From positions 31,219,408 to 31,283,407 of the forward strand of contig OY744519.1 in assembly GCA_963556195.1 (NCBI GenBank): a DNA stretch of 64,000 bases, in the 5' to 3' direction. The notes beneath the pieces were generated by a model. The model saw nothing but the letters and a program-made list of their open reading frames with translations. It was not told the DNA's origin and ran no database searches. Positions 11,710 to 23,385 of the stretch are shown here, one piece after another. A program made the translations under genes and the position numbers. Each line of letters starts with the position of its first letter. Position 1 is the first letter of the stretch. The DNA comes from Sepiola atlantica. Taxonomy: Eukaryota > Mollusca > Cephalopoda > Sepiida > Sepiolidae.

Positions 11710-12049
11710 TATTTTTTATTTTTACTATTCTCATCTGGGTTGTAATTTTCAGAACACTTCGGCTGATGTAACCTCTGACCTTCATCAGGTGCATCTTTTC
11801 GAACTTGGGAATCTTTATGTTGAATTCGGGAACCTATAAAGAAGTTTGACTATTCTTGCTATCAGGCGATAATAACTAAGAAACCCGGTCATGGCTGACG
11901 GGAACGAGAACAATCTACCCTGTGGGTTAAATAAAGGGTTCAGTTCGAAATTCCAAAATATGCACCTGAAGGTCGGAGATTATATTGTCGAAAATAACGA
12001 CCAAGATGAGAATAGTAGTCCGAATAATTCAAATTATTTAGTTTTGTTT
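11710..12049 (+). repeat. Foldback repeat family A, copy 1
   Basis: The left arm contains TTCGGCTGATGTAACCTCTG; the right arm ends ATGAGAATAGTAGTCCGAAT. The core has CCCGGTCATGGCTGACGGGA and GGTTAAATAAAGGGTTC, as in the other family A copies (15598, 19888, 33838, 35375, 41712, 60090). Long terminal inverted repeats and no coding are seen. Confidence 0.7.
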
Positions 12050-12990
12050 TTAAAAAAATTTTTTTTTTTTTGTAAGTCACTTCAGACTAGGCATGAAGCC
12101 ACTTGATGTAAGGAACTAAATAATAATAAAAAGGGAGAGGAAGGTAGAATTACTTCAAACCAAGCCTGAAAGTGACCACACCACCAGCGCTCAATCCTGT
12201 GGATAACCAAAAAAGTAACCCAACTTAGGCAAAGATCACTTTTTAAATGTGGAGAATACACCCCCCCCCCCCCCCACACCGGCACAAAAATGGGATACCC
12301 TGGATTAGGAAGAGGGCGAGAGATTAAGTTTGGATTTTAGATTTTTATTTTATAATATTTAACTGGCTTTGCAAACTCACTTTTTCCTGTTTCAAACAAT
12401 CTAACCCGAGCTCAAGGGGTAACGTTTTTTTATTTTTAAGTTTTGAAGAAAGTTTTTTTTTTATAAATACGAAGAAGTAACCAAGAAAAATACTTATTTT
12501 TTTAAAATGAGTAAGCAAATTTTATTTTAGAAAATAAGATTAAAAAATTTGAAAAAATAAAAATGGAAAAGTAAAGAAAATACACAGAATTAGTTAAAAA
12601 TGTGTTTGACAAAAACAGTCACATTTTAAAATTTAGGTTAATTCAAACAAAAATAGAATATTTTTTTTCTTATTTAAAAAGAATCGGGGAGGAGGAGGGA
12701 ATGTATTTTAAGATTAAAACAAAAATAAAAATTCAGAAAAAAATTTAAACAGTAGGGTTCTTTGATACAACAGAGGCGCATTCGACAATTCATGTTTTCC
12801 TCTGGCTTACAAGCACACATGAACGTAATTAACACCTTTACAACTCCAATTTGAGTAAAAAAATTACTCTTTCTTTGCCAGTTTAAAGGCTCCAAAACCA
12901 CTTTTGAACAGTCAGAGTAAAAAAATTCTAATTATCCATTGATTAAAATGGCTGACCTCTTTATTATATCATGATTTGTCTTATTTTTTG
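12050..12990. other. Unassigned AT-rich sequence
   Basis: Includes a poly(C) run at 12259-12275. Segments 12330-12420 and 12883-12990 reappear diverged, in the same orientation, at 13656-13750 and 13525-13665, so the foldback between them lies in a duplicated block. Confidence 0.4.
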
Positions 12991-12995
12991 TATAG

Positions 12996-13475
12996 GTACT
13001 TCTCCAGTGTCACATCTAGATAAAATATGGCTGTTAAGCAAAAAATAGCAAGAAACCTGCATGATGTACTTACTTGTGAGGGGAAAAAATACTGTTCATC
13101 AAAATTTACGTAAATTGATCCAGTAGTTCTGTTTTTATAAAAATAAATTCAACTTTTATCTGTAGGTGCAAATTCGCCGCCATCATTATGAAAATGAAGG
13201 AAGATCTTCATAAATAGAGATTTAAAATAAGGTCAAATGCTAAAAATAAAAAAAATATTAAAAAAGAAAAAGAATTATCTCCCTTGAATATCATGATAAT
13301 GGCGGTGAATTTACGCCTACCACTAAAAGTTTAACTTAGTTAATAAAAAAAAAAACTACGGAATCAATTCACATAAATTTTGGTGAACAGTAACCCCCCC
13401 AAGTAAGTACATGATACAGGTTTCTTGTTTAACAGCTATACTTCATCTAGGTGTAACACTGGAGAAACCTTTTTA
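12996..13475. repeat. Large foldback element, arms about 190 bp
   Basis: The left arm (TACTTCTCCAGTGTCACATC … GGTGCAAATTCGCCGCCATC) is the diverged inverse of the right arm (GATAATGGCGGTGAATTTAC … GTGTAACACTGGAGAAACC). There is no open frame. Arms differ by small indels, so the insertion is old. Confidence 0.8.
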
Positions 13476-13480
13476 TGTTG

Positions 13481-13516
<36 letters not shown>

Positions 13517-13669
13517 TATATTTAAAGGCTTCAAAATCATTTTTGAACAGTTATGAATTAAAGAAATGCCAGCCATTTCTTTATTATCCATTTATTAAAT
13601 CATTGACTTATACAAATTTCAGCCATAAAATTGCCGACCTGTTTCTTGTGATTTGTCTTTTTATTTTAT

Positions 13670-14161
13670 TAATATTTAATTGACTTTTCAAACAAGTTTT
13701 TCTGATTCGAAAAAGTTAACCCAAGGTCAATGGGTGACCCAATAGGTCAGATATTTTTACTTTTTAATATAATTATGAAGAAAAATTGAAGCTGGCGATT
13801 AGAAAGTAATTTCTAGCTTGATCCAAGTATTATTGTTAACTTGCATTGTTATACCATAGGTAAAAACAAACTTTTGAAGCGTCCATGTTGTATTGTATCG
13901 AGGAACCAAAATTTTAATTCTTTTTTTTGTGTGTTGGAAGGGGAGTACAACACGTAACACACACACACGCACACAAAAAAAAAAAAAAATGTCAATAAAA
14001 AAATAACTCTTTCGAATTGTTATCGGTTAAGCACCAAACATTCATTTTATAAAATAGACTTGTTTAATTTTTGGGGGGGGGGATCAGTTTGCCACATACG
14101 GTTAACATTGATATTCGCCAGAGAACTTAATATCTTCTAAAACATTTATTTCATTTTTGTT
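13670..14161. other. Unassigned AT-rich sequence
   Basis: Contains (AC)n near 13958-13976 and poly(A)/poly(G) runs; no gene recognised. Confidence 0.4.
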
Positions 14162-14360
14162 TTCTCCACGGGGGAGGGTAGAGTTAGATACAAGGTCGGT
14201 TTTTAATGTGAGGAAAATCCAGCACCCCAAAAAGGAGCACTCTGGATTGGTACAAAAGTAACAATCGCCTCAGTCGAGGACCTCTACACTACCGACAAAG
14301 GACAGAAAAGAGGAAGTGTATTATAAGAACAGATACTACACTTTGCTCCCAACCAAAAGT
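14162..14360 (-). mobile_element. U2-headed SINE (family C, copy 2)
   Basis: On the minus strand the head CTTTTGGTTGGGAGCAAAG plus TGTAGTATCTGTTCTTAT closely follows U2 snRNA (CTTTTGGCTAAGATCAAG, TGTAGTATCTGTTCTTAT). Then come the shared body TTTTTGGGGTGCTGGATTTT and tail GACCTTGTATCTAACTCTAC. Confidence 0.7.
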
Positions 14361-14395
14361 GATTAAATAAGAAATTATCAGATATATATTAAAAT

Positions 14396-14541
14396 GTACT
14401 TAACACTTTATTGCAGTTTCATGGTATCACCGATCATCAAGTGTCTTCAAATGGCATCAACAGAAAAATCGATTGGTGATAGTCAGAGACCCTTCTGATC
14501 GATGATACTGTGAAACTGCAGTAAGGTGTTAAATCTTACAT
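14396..14541. repeat. Foldback element, arms about 42 bp
   Basis: ACTTAACACTTTATTGCAGT and TTCATGGTATCACCGATCA on the left are mirrored by TGATCGATGATACTGTGAAA and CTGCAGTAAGGTGTTAAAT on the right. Confidence 0.75.
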
Positions 14542-14544
14542 TTT

Positions 14545-15205
14545 ATTATCATTAATTATTGATATAGCTCTATCTGATAGGATATTGAGTCTTTATTTGT
14601 TCAAGATCAGCTGTCTTAATTCGGTTCTGTTGAGGGTTTTCTTGTTTGTTAGATATAGTTTTGAATTACTATATAAGCCTCCTTCTCGTGTTGAGGACTG
14701 TCGTTAAATATCATCCGTTGCTTGTTAACAAAATGCAAAGCTCTTTGTCAATGAACAAATAGAGAACCGTTTCCTTTGTTTTTATTTGGACCTTACTCTT
14801 GAAGAGAAATTTTCAGACTGGTTCTACAAAAAAAAAAAAAAATAGAAAGACAGCAAAAAAGGAATTTCATCAAAATTTAACCCAGATCCAGGCAAAAAAA
14901 AACAAAAAAACCCACAGAACTGAAAGGATCGCTTTTCATTCTATACTACTTTACCAGAAAATTTTTTTTTTTTTTTTTTTAATTTTTATTTTTAGATCAG
15001 ATGCCATTTTTGAGGTTACGTTTATAATATAGATTACTAGCTGTGCTTATCCGGCATTACCCGGGATGCAGCAAACGTATTTTAATTTCTATTTGTTTTC
15101 GCATGTTTCAAACTGAAGCTAAACAACTCTTTATATTCTTCAATTTAAAATGAGTTATCCCCTTGGCTGATATTTCTTTTTAGGTGATTATTTAAAGATG
15201 TTTCA
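14545..15205. other. Unassigned sequence with hairpin motif
   Basis: Contains poly(A)/poly(T) blocks and, at 15037-15066, the motif GCTTATCCGGCATTACCCGGG of the dispersed hairpin repeat. The 77-codon open frame here has no recognisable content. Confidence 0.35.
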
Positions 15206-15209
15206 TATT

Positions 15210-15324
15210 AGCAGTCGTCTGGGTCAGATTAACACAATATGGGAGCCTCTAATCAAGGAAGAACTTTTAATAGGTTTATAAGTCTAAAAAATTAACATTA
15301 ATCTGTCCCAGAGACGACTGACAT
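15210..15324. repeat. Small foldback element
   Basis: AGCAGTCGTCTGGGTCAGAT at the left is mirrored by ATCTGTCCCAGAGACGACTG at the right. Confidence 0.7.
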
Positions 15325-15597
15325 TGGTTAAAGTGTGTGGGCTATCTTGACGTTTTTTGAGTTCAGACAGTTTAACTGAAAGAATGTCACAATGCTTAGA
15401 GAATGGAGTGACAACAATGTATCCCCAAGGGCTCTTTCAAGACGGTTCTCACAATTAACGACAAGGCACCTAAAGAAGGCCAGAGAGCAAAATTTTCATA
15501 GATTAACTAAAATGTTAAACTACGACAAGATGACCATTATTGAAAAGGACTAATCGAAGGCAGAAGCAAAAATGAAATGCGAAAAGTTAAATGTTTT

Positions 15598-15848
15598 AGA
15601 ATTTTTGAGATGAGGATTGATAATTTGGATTATTCGGATTACTGTTCTCATCTTGGATGTCATGACTGACAGAATGAGAGCAAGTTACCCCCGTGGATTA
15701 AATAAAAAGTTCCATTTGAAATCCGTACAGATTCTCCGAGTTTGACAAAACGCACAAGAAGGTTGGAGGTTACATCGACCGAAATGTGAGAATAACATCG
15801 TAGATGAGAAAAGAAGTCAGAGTAATCCAAATAATACCAGTTAAATAA
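15598..15848 (+). repeat. Foldback repeat family A, copy 2
   Basis: Starts TTTTTGAGATGAGGATTGAT and TTACTGTTCTCATCTTGGAT; ends GAAGTCAGAGTAATCCAAAT. The core GAGAGCAAGTTACCCCCGTG, then GATTAAATAAA, matches the other copies. The left arm is shortened. Confidence 0.8.
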
Positions 15849-16200
15849 TGTTTTTATAATTTTCAAATGTGTAAGTTTTATTTTTATAAAAGGGGAATTA
15901 GCTATCAGAGTTGAAGAAAGTAAAGTGATGACTCACGACTGGTAATAATGTGCGGAAGATACCAGCAGTTATATTATTATTATCATCATCATAATCTCTC
16001 TACATATCTTCCTGAAGTGAAGTCTAATGTATACTCAGTACAAATATATATATCTTTATACAAACTGTCTTTGTGTTTTGTTAATTGATGATCAAGATCT
16101 GGTCACAACGATGATGTCCACAGAAAAAAAAGTTACTTCGACCAATCGCTACCACCATAGATAAGTCCTGACCAACATCTATGTAACAGAAGAAGGATAG
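15849..16200. other. Unassigned sequence
   Basis: No gene or clear repeat recognised. Confidence 0.3.
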
Positions 16201-16203
16201 GTC

Positions 16204-16611
16204 CTTATGCTGTTCAGCAGCCATATGAAAAAATTATTTTTTTATAAAAACGATATTATATACGTATTCAGCGTTATATTTTCTACTCACTGTACAAAAA
16301 AGTAGAAAAAATTATCCACTAGAACTTTAATTACAAGTATTTTTCCATTCTGCGTATCATAACAGCGATTCGTTCACTTTCTTAAGATTTCGAATTATCT
16401 TCCCTTGAAATCTTCTTATGAAAGAAGATGGAGGCTTAGTGAACGAATCGCTGTTATGATACGCAGAATGGAAAAATACTTGTAATTAAAGTTCTAGTGG
16501 ATAATTTTTTCTACTTTTTTGTACAATGAGTAAGAATATAACGCTGAATAAGTATATAATATTGTTTTTATAAAAAAAATTTTTTTTCATATGGCTGCTG
16601 AACAGCATAAG
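16204..16611. repeat. Long-arm foldback element (arms about 178 bp)
   Basis: The left arm from CTTATGCTGTTCAGCAGCCA to AACAGCGATTCGTTCACTTT is the near-exact inverse of the right arm ending GGCTGCTGAACAGCATAAG, with a spacer of about 50 bp (16383-16434). Only scattered mismatches are seen, so it is recent or converted. No coding. Confidence 0.93.
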
Positions 16612-18691
16612 CACCGAAGGATATTATTAACGACAAAAAAAAATTGTTCTTTTTTGCCAATAAACTGACCATGTAACTATATCCTAGCTGAGTACATATC
16701 ATAGCGTAGCCAACCATTTCCAAGTGATGGAGTCGTACCAAGTCAGAGCCAAGAAGGAGTTCAGAAGCAGGTAGATGGGATTCTACCAGATAAGTGGAAG
16801 AGTTACGTGTATATAAGAGAATAAGGATATTGTTTAAAAAAAAATTAAATTAAAAACATAATACAATAAATATTTTTAATTATAATAAAATTGTCCCCTT
16901 CTGCTGTAACCAAAATTTGAGGTAAAAAAATAAAAAATTATTACATTTATATATTGTAAAAATTCAAAATAACCTAGAAATTAATTTGAAAAGAAATAGA
17001 ATTTAAACTGCACTAGAAATGTACAGATTGATAAAACACTAATTTTATGAAAGAGAAAAAAAAAACATGTTGAGCAAAAAGTGTCCCTTTCGTTGTATTT
17101 TTTTCCACCTGGTCTGAAGTAAAATACTGTTGAAATTTATCCTCTACTAAAGAACCCCAGTACACGACATCAGATTTCCCATAATCCAATTCTCTCTAAG
17201 GATGTTTAGTCAAAGGCTAAGGTTGTGTACAGGAAGAACAAAGGCGCATTGGGTCAATTATCCAAATTAAGGGGCTTAGTTTGATCCTAAAATAAAAACC
17301 AGAGAAATAGAAGTTATTAAATTATTCTTCCTTTTTTTTATGTTAATTGTATAATTATGGTGATAAGTTATCTATATAACAAAAGTGAACGTACGTGTGT
17401 CTGTCCGGCTTGTGTCAATAATCATGTATGCAAATTTATTTTTATGAATACAGAAAGGGGGGGGGGTTAATCTTAATAATAACTGATAATAATGAAGAAA
17501 GTAAAGAATAATCACGTATGCAATTTTAATTTTCATGAGCAAAGAAGAGGAGGCTTAATCTTTATAATCTACTGGCACGCGGATGCTTTATTTACAGATT
17601 CAGAGTGGATAAGTTCATTTTTTTTTTTTAAATAAAACTTTTCTCGCATATTTAATTTTTTTTGTTAAACTTTACTCATATTTGTTAAGATTTAACTCTT
17701 ATATTTGTTATTTTTTGAAATTTGTTTTTTACCTCAATTAATTGTTTTAGTTTTTACAGTAAATTTTACTCTGCATGCGACTACCGTAGGAAATCAACTG
17801 TTATTGCTAAAAAATAAATTATTATTCTCCCGGGCAATGTCGAGTTACCCTGCTAGTTAAGCATAAAAGAAAAGAAAAAAAGGCGGTACCTCAATAGCAA
17901 GCGATGATGGTGAAATCGAGAACAACACATGGTTTTAATCTAGTTTTCCTATTTTTTATACACTCGTGGCCCTATCATTAATATTGAGCACTATACGTTT
18001 AATAACTTAACTGGCATCTCGATTAAATGGGTAAAACCTGTTCTACAGAGTTTGTTTTGTATGAAGAAATAAGCTGAATGGATAAATGCAACCATTCCAG
18101 GAGATCTGGGATTGAAACATGATTGCATTTGTGCAGCCATTCAACATATTTCTTTATTATCATTATAATGCTCGATGTATTGAGTACTTTTGAAATAAAG
18201 AATTTGCAAAATCTTTTATCATATATATATATATATATATATAATCACCATTCTTTTTTGTTTGTTTAGTGTTTAAGATGGGCTGTTCAATGTTTGAATT
18301 CTTTTTAAAAACTTAAAATAAATTTGAATTCATAAACTAGAGTGAAATGATACCATTAATAATAATAATAATGAATTATTAAATATATATATATAGAGAG
18401 AGAGTAGTGTTAGGATAGTACCGCTGTTACTAGGAATACGAGAGAGAATGCTTCTGTATTGTTAGAAATGAGGTATGTTTCTGTGGATAGCATTTCTTGT
18501 GGAGAGCCTATATAAATTGCTTTCTTTTTTACTTGCATTTTATTATTAGTGTTGAACATATATATAAATCAACTTAAAAACAGTTGTCGTTCAGACAACC
18601 CGGAACATAAACCTGAATTAAAACAGTAGACCATTGTACATATGAAGGGCTCAAAGTGTTCAGATAGAGCTTTAAATAATCTTTTAATTAG

Positions 18692-18733
<42 letters not shown>

Positions 18734-18870
18734 TATATATATATGGTAAGTAAGCAACACAGAAACGTTCGTTTCATTCACTCAGAACGAAACAAACTAA
18801 GCTCTACTCATGTATTGAGCACTGTTGAAGTAAATACTGGAATAATACATAATATTATTTCATAATATAA
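16612..18870. other. AT-rich unassigned sequence with microsatellites
   Basis: Two loosely repeated units at 17405-17470 and 17505-17570 (AATAATCATGTATGCAAATT / AATAATCACGTATGCAATTT) are probably an old tandem duplication. The hairpin motif is inverted at 17828-17850 (CCCGGGCAATGTCGAGT). (TA)n tracts lie at 18222 and 18695, and (AG)n at about 18396. No gene recognised. Confidence 0.4.
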
Positions 18871-19887
18871 GTGTATAGAAATGAAATAGTAACATATGGT
18901 TTTAATATTGGAAATTTATTTGCAACAGTATCTATTGCTATTTCATATATATCTAACGATACCTATAAAACATTAACTCAAGTCTTCTTATTTAAAAAAA
19001 AACTAATCCTGAAGACGACTATGAAAGTCGAAAGCGCTCGAAAAAAAAAATGGCCGAATTAAGAACAATCAGGAAGTACTTTACGGATTGCCACCTGAAA
19101 CCAGAAGGATAGCTCGACGGTTTGAGAACCTCACGAAGAAGCTATACAAACGAGAAAGTTCTGTGATGTTCAACAACGCTTGCTTAGATAATGACTTGCT
19201 GCCTAAGTATACACACACACATATATATATTACACACACACTTATATTAAAAAATAATCGTACATATATATATATTTTTTTATCATTGGAGATAAATATA
19301 TATATACATATATATATAGACAGAGCGTCCATGTCACATAATCTGTTTTTCTGTCAGGCCATTTACTTTATAATGTTTATGTGGTGTATAAGACAATGTT
19401 GCATTCGAGTAGGAAGCATTTTTCTTTTGAAAAATGCTTTAGTTACTGGTGGAGTGAGTTTGATGATGTTAAACCCGAAATCTGCAGTGAAAGCAGTTTA
19501 TCACTGATTACCAACCTCGGAGCAACTACAGGATGTAGTTTTTTATTGATTATATGCACACACACACACATAATATATATATATATATATATGCTATTCA
19601 TAGATACTCTTTTAATTCCATAAGAATAGAATGAATTTTTTTTTTATTTGACAAGAAAAATCAAAGTATAAAAAAAAAAATAGAAAGAAACGAACCAACA
19701 TTTTTTTTTACTCTTCATATGAAAAAAATTGTAGAAAAAAAAATTCAATGTTTTTTGTCAACAAAAAAAAAACCCAAAACAACTGTCATCACAAAAAAAA
19801 AAGTTTTAACTAGACATTTTACAATTAGTATTAATTATCGAGGTTTGTGTAAAGATGTCTCCTATGACAAGTAAAACTTCTGTTTCA
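18871..19887. other. Unassigned AT-rich sequence
   Basis: Short open frames at 18871-19062 and 19088-19507 contain microsatellite-derived residues (YTHTHIYITH) and no domain; I do not call them genes. Confidence 0.35.
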
Positions 19888-20155
19888 TAATTTTTGAGAC
19901 GAGGATTGATAGTTTGTATTATTTAGATTTTTTTGACTACTGTTCTCATCTTGGATGTTATTCTCACAATGACTTCTATCCAGTCATAGCTGACGGAACA
20001 AGAGCAAGCTACCCACATGGATTAAATAAAGGGTTCCGTAAAGATTCTCGAGGTCAACAAGATGAACCTGAACAAGGTCGAAGGTTACATTGGTCAAAAT
20101 GTGAAAATAACATCTAAGATGAGAACAGTAGTCGGAATAATCCAAATAATTAAAC
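19888..20155 (+). repeat. Foldback repeat family A, copy 3
   Basis: Starts TTTTTGAGACGAGGATTGAT, ACTGTTCTCATCTTGGATGT. The core is GTCATAGCTGACGGAACAAG and GGATTAAATAAAGGGTTCCG; the right arm is AAGATGAGAACAGTAGTCGG. The full inverted-repeat layout is visible. Confidence 0.85.
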
Positions 20156-20394
20156 ATGTATATTATTATTATTATAATAAGGCTTTGTCACTTTGATATT
20201 GAGCACTGTGATTGTGAAGACTGAAAACTTTTTTTTTTCTAAGAATTGCATCAGACATAAATTCTGCAATTTCATATAAGCTAATTCAGATCTGCAAAAG
20301 TCAAGAGAAAAAAAAACTTGCGAATTTGGAAGAAATGATGAAAGTAACATTTGTTTTTTCTCTCTGGCTTTCACTAATATAAACAGTCCCCATT

Positions 20395-20611
20395 TACTTA
20401 CCTCCCCACAAGGGCAGAGTTAGACACAAGGTCATCATTTTATGTGAGGAAAATCCAGCTCCCCAAAAGGGGCACATTGGATTGGAACAAAATATTTTTA
20501 AAAATTGCTTCAGTCTAGAAGGATCTCTCTTTCATTGACTGAGGACAGAAAAGATGAAGTGTAGTATGAGAACAGATACTACACTTTGTTGCCAGACAAA
20601 AAGCCAAGGAT
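20395..20611 (-). mobile_element. U2-headed SINE (family C, copy 3)
   Basis: Read on the minus strand it begins CCTTGGCTTTTTGTCTGGCA, ACAAAGTGTAGTATCTGTTC, recalling U2 snRNA. The body TTTTGGGGAGCTGGATTTTC and tail GACCTTGTGTCTAACTCTGC match copies 1 and 2. The part after the head (TACACTTCATCTTTTCTGTC) is shared with copy 2. Confidence 0.7.
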
Positions 20612-21385
20612 TTTGCCGCAATCATTTGTAATGACTTTTACAAACCTGATGAAGGTCTAGATTGTACGTTACATATATTGAATAAAGACTAATTTATACA
20701 TGAAGACTGTCCTGTCATTATCGAAATCATACTGTCGGATAATTTTACCCCCTTTTTCTGCACATATATGCATATAGACACACACATTCGTCCAACCAAA
20801 AAATGTATATTTATATATTAAAAGGAAAGGAGGAGAGTGGGGAGGAGGAGGAGGAAGAAATGTGATAGGGCAAAAATTTATTTTGCTCCATTTTTTAATT
20901 TTTCTTTTTTTTTTTTTATTATTTTTTTATTTTTTAGTAAAAAACTGTAGTTTGCTTTCAAATTGTTTTATGGAAAAACTCAGGAGAGTAAGTCAAGGTG
21001 TAGAAAGCTTTTGGAGATCAGATTTTTTTTTTCTCAAAAGGGTTTGGAGGTGGGGCATGGTGCCATCCATCCAAAAAGGTCCTGGAATTAAAAAAACAAA
21101 AGTAATTTTTTTTTTAATAGCAGTAAAAAAAATATAAAAAATTTTAAAATAAAATTTGTCAGTAATATCAGTCAAAAAGTTACTTTCTAAAAATATCAGT
21201 ATTAATACGAAAAAAAAAACAAAACAAAAATCAAATAAAAATAAAATAAATTGCAAACAAGAAAAAGTTAAACCAAAATTACGATGCATTCAGTATATCT
21301 GCTCCTTTTGGATTTTTTTTTCATATACAGTGAAAAAAACAATACTACTCATTTTTTTTTTTACTTTGCACTGAAGTATAAGAGG
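20612..21385. other. AT-rich unassigned sequence
   Basis: Homopolymer-rich. Open frames on both strands are lysine/phenylalanine-rich by composition only. Confidence 0.4.
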
Positions 21386-21665
21386 CTACTGTAATAGGGA
21401 CCATATTTATTGGGGGCAACCTAGATGGGGAGTTGGGCAGCAAGATGTTTATTCACATTACATTTAGGCAGGGCATTTCAAAGGCAAGTGATTCGAGGAA
21501 AAATGCTATTAGAGTAGAAATATCTTCCGGCATCTAGGTACCTGCAGTGAAGGGGCAGGATTTTACTACTAGTCGGGTAGGTCGAGAGCATTTAGTTTGA
21601 AGGAGGTACAAGTGCAGCAAGTTCATCGGAGCACATTCTATTAAAGTATTTATATAAAACAAGCA
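21386..21665 (-). mobile_element. LINE 3' end (family E, copy 2)
   Basis: The minus strand parallels the 34845-35094 copy: TSSKILPLHCRYLDAG, then YFYSNSIFPR. The 3' UTR equivalent, GAGTTGGGCAGCAAGATG on the plus strand, recurs at 42448-42540. Frameshifted and 5'-truncated. Confidence 0.65.
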
Positions 21666-22009
21666 CAGGGATGCAACACTGCGGTGATGTGTCAGGCTGG
21701 AGCTTGGCAGACAGTGCGGGACTTATAAAGTTAGAAACTCTTTTTTTACACCCTATCCAAGAGGAAGAGGCTAGTGGTTGGTGGACCAGCCCAGATGTGG
21801 CAACACTACTCCACGCACATGCAAATAGTGGATTTATAGAGATATAGGATACTGGCAGGTGTGAGAAGTTTTCTAGCCCAGTAGAGAGAGCTTACCTTTG
21901 CGGCAAACTTGGCAGCATCTTCTATGTACTTATTCCAATTCATGTTCTCTAATACTATAATTTTGCTAAACTAACACAATAATAAATAAACAATCTAATA
22001 AACAATACA
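21666..22009. other. Unassigned sequence
   Basis: No recognised coding or repeat; flanked by LINE fragments. Confidence 0.3.
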
Positions 22010-23110
22010 AAGTGTGCTGATGTAGGGAAGTGAAACCTGGCCATTAAGGGTTGAGGAAATGCGTTGCATGGAGAGAGATTATATGAGAATGATACTGTAA
22101 GACGACGTGCTGCCCACTCGTGTGTACCGTGTTTTGCTTCTTATCTTCATCGCTGTTCTAGCCATGTCGTCTATTCCACTGACGAATCGTCGAGGGCACA
22201 GCACTAGTTTACAAAGCAAAACAATGCAACTCACAAGATAAACACAAACTCAAATACATTGTGTTTCAAACAGTTGCACTCTGGTTGTGTGTGATACCGA
22301 AAGGGACCCCCAAATGTTAACGTCCACATTTTAGTTAACTGAGATTAAATTGTCGAGGCTATCAGTGTTGTGGCTCGTCAGCTCATCTCATCACTTGCTA
22401 AATCCTTGGCGAATTTTGCTTGCGATCTGTTCACCTCTGCTCTCTTCAGGTTGACTCCAAACAGATCGTCTTCTGAGTCACCAACTCGTCAACTGTCCTA
22501 AACTCACCACTCGTCACTTGCTGCAAACTGCTCCAAACTAAACTGTCACAAAACAACTCTCACTCCCAACCAAGCCAACTCAATCTCATCCGGTATTTTG
22601 TCTCAGTCACTGACAAGCTCTTGCCCTCTGAACAATACAAACTGACCACTCCAACGCTCACTTTTGTGTGCGTTGAGTCATTTCTTATCATTGTCTTTGC
22701 AAACATCCTATCTCCGACGGTTCTCCCCCGTGAATAATTTTTCATCACTGTTTGGCGCTTTGTTGTCCCCCCCACCCCCTGTGCATTCATAGTATCACAA
22801 TACAATAGATGTGTAATGTGAATCTTAAAGACAGGATTAGATCTGATGAGCTCAGATGGAGATTAAATCTGGACAGTCTAGGGAGATGTGTGCAGAACAG
22901 TAAACTTCCATGATATGCCTATATTGAAATAGATGAGAGTTCTTGGATTTGTAGAACAATTGAGGTAGCAAGGTCAGTTGACAGGGGTAAGCCAAGGAAA
23001 ACGTGGGAGGAAGTGATAAAGATGGACTTGAGAGAAAAAGGGATAAATAAAGACCTGGCCAGATTACTTTGGTAGTCAATTTCTAAAAATTGTCCAACAT
23101 ATACCCGCAG
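22010..23110 (+). mobile_element. LINE reverse-transcriptase fragment (family D, copy 2), interrupted
   Basis: The left piece (22014-22095) reads GSETWPLRVEEMRCMERDYM, then RMI, a reverse-transcriptase motif just N-terminal to family D copy 1. The right piece (22800-23110) resumes with a diverged MCNVSLKDR and runs to RGKPRKTWEEVIKMDLREKG, INKDLAR. In between is a 704-bp insertion with a 4-bp duplication. The element has internal stops and is inactive. Confidence 0.85.
22096..22799. mobile_element. Probable solo LTR inserted in the LINE
   Basis: This 704-bp insertion starts TGTAAGACGACG and ends AGTATCACA (TG…CA; TGT/ACA ends). It is flanked by ATAC on both sides (22092-22095 and 22800-22803), and the LINE reading resumes across it. 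There is no internal coding. LTR length, ends and 4-bp duplication fit a solo LTR; class not determined. Confidence 0.65.
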
Positions 23111-23385
23111 GTAAAATGGGACGTTAAACCGAATATGATGATGGATTGCCCATGTGTTAAAGTTCTTTCATGCATTAAATACAAAAAAAAAAAAAAAAAA
23201 AAAAAGAAACAAAGCAGCATTAATCTTAGGCAGATTAAGCCGGGTTCCCCCCTCTAAAAGAAGGAGTTTCTAGTGAATGTTATATTTACATGTCACATGT
23301 ATTTTATGTTCTTACAGGGAGATGCTGACGTTTTCCCACATACGGAATCTGGTAAAAAAAAAAGATGTTTTTTTAAAACAAAGTA
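23111..23385. other. Unassigned sequence
   Basis: Contains a poly(A) tract at 23183-23205; nothing else recognised. Confidence 0.35.
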
